This document shows, one piece after another, positions 57,492 through 64,000 of a stretch of DNA of 64,000 bases (position 1 is its first letter; each line of letters starts with the position of its first letter). Below the pieces are notes generated by a model. The model saw only the letters and a program-made list of their open reading frames with translations, had not been told where the DNA came from and did no database searches. The DNA lies in assembly GCA_029204225.1 (NCBI GenBank), contig CM055097.1:26939039-27003038 (forward strand), read 5' to 3'. The DNA comes from Diphasiastrum complanatum (lineage: Eukaryota; Streptophyta; Lycopodiopsida; Lycopodiales; Lycopodiaceae). The position numbers and the translations under genes are program-made.

Positions 57492-58720
57492 ATGTTTCAT
57501 GGTTTATCATACCGTATTGGAGATTTTTCTGGACAGGCGGATCTTTACATTATTCCTATGGAGCGTTATGATCTTATCCTTGCTGCTGATTGGTTTGCAT
57601 CTCTTGGAGCCATTACACTGGACTTGACACAGCAGACATTGACATTTGTACATGGTGCAATTACACACTCACTTGTTGGCATTGATTCTCAGGGAGACTT
57701 CCAGTTGATCACTAGGAAGCAGTTTATTCGCAGCCTACCGAAGGCTCATTGTGCAGCCTTATTATGTGTTCAGTGTGCAGTAGCAGTTCCTCCGGTTTGT
57801 ATTCCAACAGCTGTTCCTCAGGTGACCTCTGACTTATTACATCAGTATGCTTTTGTCTTTTTAGAACCTATGACGCTACCACCATTACGTGACATGAACC
57901 ATCATATTGACTTGCATCCTGGTTCTGCTCCTCCTTCCCATCCCCCTTATCATATGTCTCGATGTGAGCGTGATGAGCTTGAGCTCCATATTACTGCTTT
58001 GTCAGATCAGGGTCCCATTGTTCCTAGTCAAAGGGATTGGGATCAGCATTTATGTTTAGCAGAGTATAGCTATAATAGCTCTGTTAGTACCAGCACAAAT
58101 GTCTCACCATTTTTATTAGCTCATGGATATGCACCTCTTTTACCTGGAATTCCTCTTCCTCCTGAGGATACACCTGTCACACTTGCATCCTTCCTGTCAG
58201 GTGCCCGAGAGCTTATTACCCAGGCCAGTTCTCATTTACAGCATGTTCAGCAGCGTTATCAAACCTCAGTTGATCGTCACCGCCGCCATGTTGAGTTTCA
58301 GCTTGGAGATATGGTATATCTACGCCTGCGGTTTGCACGTCATCACTTTATCTAGGGCCATGCTTCTATTGAGAAGCTTGCACCACGTTATTATGGGCCT
58401 TATCACATTTTGGAAGTTCTTAGTCCAGTTACATATCGCTTATAGCTTCCTGCTTCCACACGAGCCTGTGATGTGTTCCATGTCAGTTTATTACGTCCTA
58501 CTATTGAGGATGACGCTCCTTGTGATGCTGAGTCCAATGGGATAGTCGTCTTGTTGAGGAGGCCACATAGGAGCCTATTGATGTCTTTTATCATACACCG
58601 TCACTTGCAGATCAGGCTCGTGCTCTTGCTGCACTTGTTGATTCCTCTACATCAGATGTTGTTCTAGTTGTTGATGCACCAGGGCTTTCTGCTGTTTGAT
58701 CCAGTTTCTTTTCAGCAGTT
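57492..58720 (+). pseudogene. C2 protease tail fused to integrase C-terminus
   Basis: An open frame from 57492 to 58355 carries the protease tail (DLILAADWFASLGAITLDL). It then has the linker before RT (HPPYHMSRCERDELELHITA) and, after a Pro-Ser-Gln near 58030, jumps in frame to the integrase C-terminal segment (RDWDQHLCLAEYSYNSS). RT, RNase H and the integrase HHCC and core (some 650 codons in B) are absent. Stops occur at 58353-58355 and near 58443. A second deletion near 58530 removes the start of the chromodomain and shifts the frame. Confidence 0.85.
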
Positions 58721-58743
58721 GGGTCTTTTTTTCTGTCGGGGAG

Positions 58744-59186
58744 AGTTATGGACTCGGCTCATTACATTCGCCGCGTCCATTTACATTTACTTTACTTTAT
58801 GCATAAGCAGGCCTTGGGCCCTTTTTTATTCATTATTGGCACTTAGACTATATGGTTGGCATGTGGCCTTATTATTCATTATTGAGCCATTTGGACATAT
58901 TACTGGAGAGTGAGGGCCTTCTTAGAGGGCACACTATTATCCCTCCCAGTTGGGCCCTAGCCACCGGAAGCTTCCTTTTAGGGCTTCCTCTAGGCTATAA
59001 GTGGGGAATCTGTGTCATTTGTTATTCAGCTGATGATATTGATCTCTCTCTTTAGTCTCCTTAATTTCTCTCTTTCCTGCTTTCTAGGGCTAAGTCTTGC
59101 TTATGTGTTGCTTTCATAGCTTAAGTCTTGCTTATGTGATGCTTTCTTAGCTTAGCTCTAGATCAGCTGTGGCTCTATTCGTAACT
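58744..59186 (+). repeat. C2 3' LTR
   Basis: 443 bp, AGTTATGGAC to ATTCGTAACT, with the same 31-bp tandem duplication as C1. It is preceded by a short purine run (CGGGGAG). Confidence 0.92.
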
Positions 59187-61790
59187 AAGCCTAAACATGA
59201 CCTTTCATTTTTGGCCAATAAAATTCTCTTTTAACAAGGTCAAGTGTCCTCTATATACCAGGGTGTCCCGCACTAGGGCTATCGTGGCACTCATGCAGGA
59301 TTTGGGCCCTTATGTCCGCAATATCTGGCACACAAACTTTTCCTCTACGGAAAAGTAAACCATCCTAATGGAATACTGATCAAGTATCTTCTCTTCGTGA
59401 GACTTCTTGGAATCCTGCTTTCCAAGATTATTTCTCATAGTAGAGCTTCCTGCCAGGACTTCTTGCCAAATATGACTGAAAAACTCATCGGTCTGACAAA
59501 GGTCTCGTAGAGAAAGATACAACTCGAATTGGAACTCAACAAAGCATAATTGATTAACCTCTCCATCGGCTCAAAGCATCAGTGACACAATTCGACGTAC
59601 CACAACATAATGTCGAATTTTAACTCCGAAATGAGTTCCGACCAACAGGCCTTACAACCCCTAAGGTCCAAGGCATCACAGATAAACTTAAGAGACTCGT
59701 GATCCGTCATAACCACAAATTTAGATCCGTACAAATAATGTCTCCAGATCTTTAATGCGTGGATGACAGCACAAAGTTCTTTCTCATAAGTAGAATACCT
59801 ACTTTGAGCTGGGTCCAAATTCTTGCTTTTGAAAGCCACTGGTCTACCATCCAGGTAAAGGATTGCACCCACCGCATAGTCACTAGCATTCGTTTCCACC
59901 AGGAAAGATTTGCTAGGGTCCACTATGTGTAAGATAGGGGCTGTAGACACTAACATCTTCAAAGCTTTGATTAAGTTCATCGGTCCAAATAACAGGTGGA
60001 CTAATTTTCGAACGCCTTCCGGCTTTCTTCTTATTACCCTTTTTAGTTTTTCTTTTGGCTTTCTTTACTCCCTTAAGAAGATTCGTTAGAGGGAATGCAA
60101 TTAAGGCATAGTCTTTAATGAATTTATGGAAAAAACCTGTAAAGCCCAAAAAAGATTTAACTTCCCTTGTGGTTTTCAAGATAGGCCATCCGCGAACTCT
60201 CTGGACCTTATCGTAATTGATCTCAAGACCGCGATCGGAAACGATATGTCCAAAGTATTTGAGTCTTGTTTGAAAGAACTCACACTTAGACTCCTTAGCA
60301 TAAAGCTTTGCCTGTCTTAGAATATCTAAGACCGTACGCAAATGCGCCTCATGCTCCTCAAGAGTCCTACTATAAATCAAAATGTCGTCCAAAAATACCA
60401 CCAGAAACTTTCATAGATATGGACAAAGAATACCGTTCATCATCTGTTGGAAGGTTGTCGGGGCATTAGTTAGACCAAAGGGTAAAACTCAAAATTTGTA
60501 ATAGCCATATCTAGAGCGAGAACCAGTTTTGGAAACATCCCCCTCGTGAATTCTAATCTGATCGTACCCTGACCTAAGGTCCAATTTGGTGAAATACTTA
60601 GCACCATTCAGTCGGTCCATTAAGTCGTCCATTCGAGGTAAGGTATAACGGTTCTTAATAGTCATTTTATTAAGCTTTTTATAATCAACACAAAGACGAA
60701 TACCACCGTCTTTCTTGCTGGTTAATAATACAGGAGCTCCCCAAGGGGACTTACTAGGTCGAATATGACCTTTATGTAACAACTCCTCAAGCTGCCTAGC
60801 AATCTCATCTTCTTCCTTCGAACTCATCCTATAAGAAAATAACAATACAGGAGAGCTGTCAGGAAGGAGATCTATATGATGGTCTGCTCTCCGAGAGGGG
60901 GGAAGACCCTCAGGCTACTGCTCAGGGAAATATCACTATATTCCTCCCAAAGTCTTTTAAAGATTTTGCCCTCAGGCGTTGATTCTGAATTAACATCATA
61001 AAAAGGCAATGCTTTAGGGAAAGACAATACATCAACATTTAAATTATAAGTAACAAAAGCATCCATGTAAGATTCATCTTTCAAATAACATAAATACCTC
61101 ATCACCTTTAAGATAAACCATAGAGCCATTATGCAAAAAAGATAGATTACGAGTTACATAATGTTTCTTTAAAGACTCATTCCTAGCATTAAACCATTCC
61201 TAGGATTAAATCTACCTCATCAAGATTCATAATATGGAAAGACAAACTATCTACATGGTTCTAAATCTTCAACTGCACGTGGGGGACAAACTGGTCCCAG
61301 ACTTGTTGCTCCCCACCCGTTGCCATCCTAACCACATAATTGTGGTCACTTGGTGCGGTTGCCAGCTGTAGCTTCTACACCAATTTAGAGGCTACCTGAA
61401 AATCATCCCAAGTAGTTGGGACTGAAGCACACTCCTTAAGATCCTGCCACCATGAGTACGCTTTACCACGTAAAAACAAAATGGTAGTGGCAACCCGGGA
61501 GCTATCTGGCAGATCGAGCATGGAAAAATGTGAGGTCTATCGATCAAGCCAAGCCAAGACCACGTCTTGGTGTCTTTCCTTTTTCTCTCTAGTAAAGAAT
61601 TCCGAGGTGAACATCGGGTTGAGGAGTGTCTGCCAAGATTGGGTCATAGCCCTCATTTCGGCCTCCACCCATTCATGCTTAGACCACATGTCGACAATCT
61701 GTTGCTACAACAGATTTAACGCAAGCCGCTTTCTTCCATATCAGCTCCAGCCGGGCTTGGAGCTTGGGTGACATCCATAGAAGTCTCCAT
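59187..61790 (-). pseudogene. Gypsy remnant F: gag to integrase start
   Basis: On the minus strand, from high to low coordinates, gag core residues come first (ATTILFLRGKAYSWWQDL near 61490; VPTTWDDFQ). RT follows from about 60845 ([50 protein letters not shown]) and then RNase H (59580-59980, VETNASDYAVGAILYLDGR, YGSKFVVMTDHESL). The integrase zinc-binding start (HDSPSAGHPGI, about 59260-59290) ends it. The LDDI active site is present. At least one frameshift (about 60400-60490) and several stops occur. The rest of the integrase is missing where C2 begins. Its leader continues to about 61930. Confidence 0.85.
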
Positions 61791-62413
61791 TGTAAAAGTA
61801 AGGTGTAGGAAAAAACTAGAGGAAAAACGGAGAGCAACGGCGTCCAAACCGTCAAAAACTAGCAACTAAAGCTAAGACCAAGAAAATGGGCTAACTTGAG
61901 CTTAGAGAGCACAAACAAGCAACTTAGGAAAATGGGGTGAAGGAATGAGAACGTCCACACCTTTACCCCCTCCCCTAAGCTCATCCCCTACCTCCATGCA
62001 AAAAGGACAAGTGAGGCCCAAGAAAGGCCCCATTTGTCCCTTCTAGAGTCTCCTCACCATGTGGGACCACAAAAAGGTGCCACATGGCCCATGGACTCCA
62101 AAGGGATATAGTATTTGGTTAAAGTTCCTCTCCCACCTCCTTTCCCCTACGTACCTCAACTCCTCTCCAAAGCTTTGGAGATTTGCAGGTATAGAGAGGG
62201 AGGAGGGAGCAGTACGAACAGCAAGGACAGAGCTCCAAGAAATAGTTTAGTTCAATCTTTTAGATAAAGATTCATAAACTCTTTCATAATTTTCAACTTA
62301 GAGTTTATTGTTTCAACTTAGGAAATAAGCATTAAGTCCTATAACTTAAGTTACAAAGCAAAGCTTTACAGCGATTAATTCATATTATTAGGCTTTGAAA
62401 TCCCAGAGGGCTG
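61791..62413. other. Leader and flank of F, otherwise unassigned
   Basis: This includes the F leader on the minus side. Its LTR, if present, is not recognised. No gene is supported. Confidence 0.35.
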
Positions 62414-62741
62414 TTGTTATGAACTCACCTAAGCTAGCCCTAATCAACAAGTGGCCCTAATTGGGATATCTTTAGGTACTGGGCCATTACCATTAAGGGC
62501 ATGTCCTTATGGGACCCAAGTACCCTTAGTTGCCCTAGTTTCTAGAAGGTTCCACTAAGGGCCTCTAGATAGTATATATAGGGCTAGACATTAGATACAG
62601 GATTCATTGTATTCATTCTCTGCTAATAGGTATTGCTTGGGCTCTTCGTGGGAGATCTCTTGTCTATGCTTAGCTATTGCTTGTAGGGCTTTAGCCATTG
62701 TTCTTCATTTGATACCAACATCTGTGATTATGTTCATAACA
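62414..62741 (+). repeat. Solo LTR related to element B
   Basis: 328 bp with perfect 10-bp inverted ends TGTTATGAAC and GTTCATAACA. The 3' part shares a block with the B LTR (TATTGCTTGGGCTCTTCGTG; TATTGCTTGTAGGGCTTTAG). A TATA-like TATATATAGGG lies near 62571. No internal region or second LTR is adjacent. I could not match a 5-bp duplication (GCTGT versus TGCTC), so it may have been rearranged. Confidence 0.7.
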
Positions 62742-62750
62742 TGCTCTCCG

Positions 62751-62846
62751 CACCTTCCCCAGTTGTTGCCTCCACCAGATCGCACCTCCACCAACAGCCA
62801 CCTTCCCCAGTTGCCACCTCCCCCAGATTGCACCTGATAAATTTTT
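62751..62846. repeat. ~48-bp tandem repeat
   Basis: Two units of CCTTCCCCAGTTG...CACCTCC type start near 62752 and 62800. Confidence 0.7.
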
Positions 62847-64000
62847 TTCCAGCTGCCTGAGCACTTTCTTGAGCAATTGGGAAGTGATTTTTCCTTTTCG
62901 GTTTCTTTTCAAATTGATTGGATTTTCAAAGTTCTTGCTGTGAATTTAGTTGCAAGTTGCAGGATCTTCCTTTGAGGGGACTACAATCCGCCATCTCCAT
63001 CTCTCATCGCTGCTCCAACCTTCTCTCTTTCATCTGTCTCTTTGTTGCTACCCTCTCTCCAACGGTCCATCTCTCTCTCTCTTCTGATCGTTGCTATTCT
63101 ATCTCTTTGAGCCAGCACCACAGATTCCATCTGCTCATCTGATCATATGTTGTCAGCCGCCTCGCTCCTGCTGTCAACCGCCTCCCTACCTGTTGTTTTC
63201 CTCCACTCAGATAAGCTCTCCTCACGCCGTTAGATCCACCTCAGGCCCTCCGGCCATCAGCCTGCCATCCGCCTCCCGCCTACCCCCTCCCTCAACCCAC
63301 GCCTGTTGCTTGCCCTGCGCGTTGAGCCCCGCTCTGTCCTGTCACTCCAGCCCTCGCTCCCTGCCTCCTTCCTCCCGTCGTCAGCCCGCCGTTCGCCTCC
63401 CGCCTGCCCTCAGGCCTCGCTCCGCCTGCCTGCTTACCTCCCTACCCCCTACCCCCCTCCCATCCTCTGATAACCTTTTACATTTCGTTTCTTTTCATTC
63501 ATTTTTGTTGTTATGGTCCATACAAAAAGAAATTTACGTTATGTTTTCTTTCCTATCCTCAGTTTATTTTGTTTCTGCTTGATTTTCGTATGATCCATTG
63601 AAAAAAAACAAACCCAAACATTTCCATTTCTCAACCTGCCTGATCCATTCCGATCTTCTTTGTGTTTTTGTTTTCTCGTGATCTCGTTAAACAAAAATTC
63701 TCGTCATTTCCACTTTTGCTCGTTAAATTTTCGTTTTAATTTACTTGATACTCATTTGCCTTCTTAATTGTTTCATGTCATTTCCATTTTTCTTGTAGTT
63801 TCTGTTTCTTTTTCGATCCTTTTAAAATAAAAAATTCTATACCTTATTATTATTATTTTTTCTCTTTCTTTCATTTTATTTATTATAGTTTTCTAATTTT
63901 CTTTATTATTCTTATACACCTCGTGGCTATTCTTTTCATTCCACACGGTAGTTGTTTTCCATTTTTTCGTTTCCTTAATGGATATTTGCACTCCCGTACA
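62847..64000. other. Pyrimidine-rich unassigned region
   Basis: C- and T-rich on the plus strand, GC-rich around 63200-63470 and then AT-rich to the end. An open frame at 63091-63582 is Pro/Ser/Leu-rich and looks like composition, not a protein. It could be a leader or LTR of an element continuing beyond the window. Confidence 0.35.

Larger units (their letters stand above)
55560..59186 (+). mobile_element. Gypsy derivative C2 (RT and integrase core deleted)
   Basis: This is the second C-family copy. The leader starts near 55560, with no 5' LTR found. It has gag, zinc knuckle and protease. Protease-RT linker sequence is joined directly to the integrase C-terminus. A damaged chromodomain and a full 3' LTR (58744-59186) follow. 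The next base belongs to the integrase region of gypsy remnant F on the other strand. Confidence 0.85.

Noticed and set aside
62409-62746. Target duplication for the solo LTR
   Set aside because: The flanks GCTGT and TGCTC do not match, so no duplication is claimed.
63091-63582. Pro/Ser/Leu-rich frame of 163 codons near the right edge
   Set aside because: Composition follows the CT-rich DNA. No domain, splice pattern or homology is seen.

Overview
This window looks like nuclear DNA from a land plant with a large, transposon-crowded genome. It holds chromodomain Ty3/gypsy elements, decayed Ty1/copia elements, LINE remnants and a complete BED-finger hAT transposon. It also holds three consecutive exons of a host FAD oxidoreductase gene (PYROXD2-like, minus strand) separated by introns of about 11 and 13 kb. 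Introns that long, stuffed with LTR elements, suggest a gymnosperm or fern more than a compact angiosperm. That is an inference, and I cannot name the species. No bacterial operons, CRISPR arrays, rRNA or tRNA genes were seen.

Layout, with family letters assigned here. 1-2058: an inverted block on the minus strand carrying an old gypsy RT remnant, the 5' LTR, leader and gag start of element B, and part of the 5' LTR of element A1. 2059-6535: A1 (gypsy, 5'-truncated) with its 3' LTR. 6536-11377: the rest of B, ending in its 3' LTR. 11690-14000: a decayed copia element split by a 1,057-bp foldback-like insertion. 14498-17341: C3, an RT-less gypsy derivative. 18200-18560: a germin-like gene fragment. 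18582-24851: A2, a complete gypsy element on the minus strand with GTTTA target duplications. 25470-25527: host exon. 26225-27800: gypsy remnant E. 28640-28830: LINE fragment. 28831-34743: C1, a gypsy derivative whose pol core is replaced in frame by unknown sequence. 34744-38000: gypsy remnant D. 38269-38436: host exon. 39115-45345: complete hAT with a spliced 1,336-residue transposase and a second convergent ORF. 45900-49100: decayed LINE. 49572-49733: host exon. 50541-50830: palindrome-rich repeat. 50968-52350: gypsy remnant G. 52440-54760: decayed copia. 55560-59186: C2, RT-less. 59187-61790: gypsy remnant F on the minus strand. 62414-62741: solo LTR related to B. 62742-64000: pyrimidine-rich sequence with no assignment.

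The host gene runs from right to left across the window and continues beyond both the rightmost and leftmost exons found. The mobile elements are passengers, mostly within its introns. Three things stand out. The first is the C family, in which all three copies lack reverse transcriptase and C1 carries about 700 codons of unknown sequence in frame between gag and the integrase tail. The second is the hAT, which is apparently intact, has a long AT-hook tail and carries an accessory ORF. The third is an 11-bp segment in the A-family LTR that sits in opposite orientation in the 5' and 3' LTRs of both A copies.
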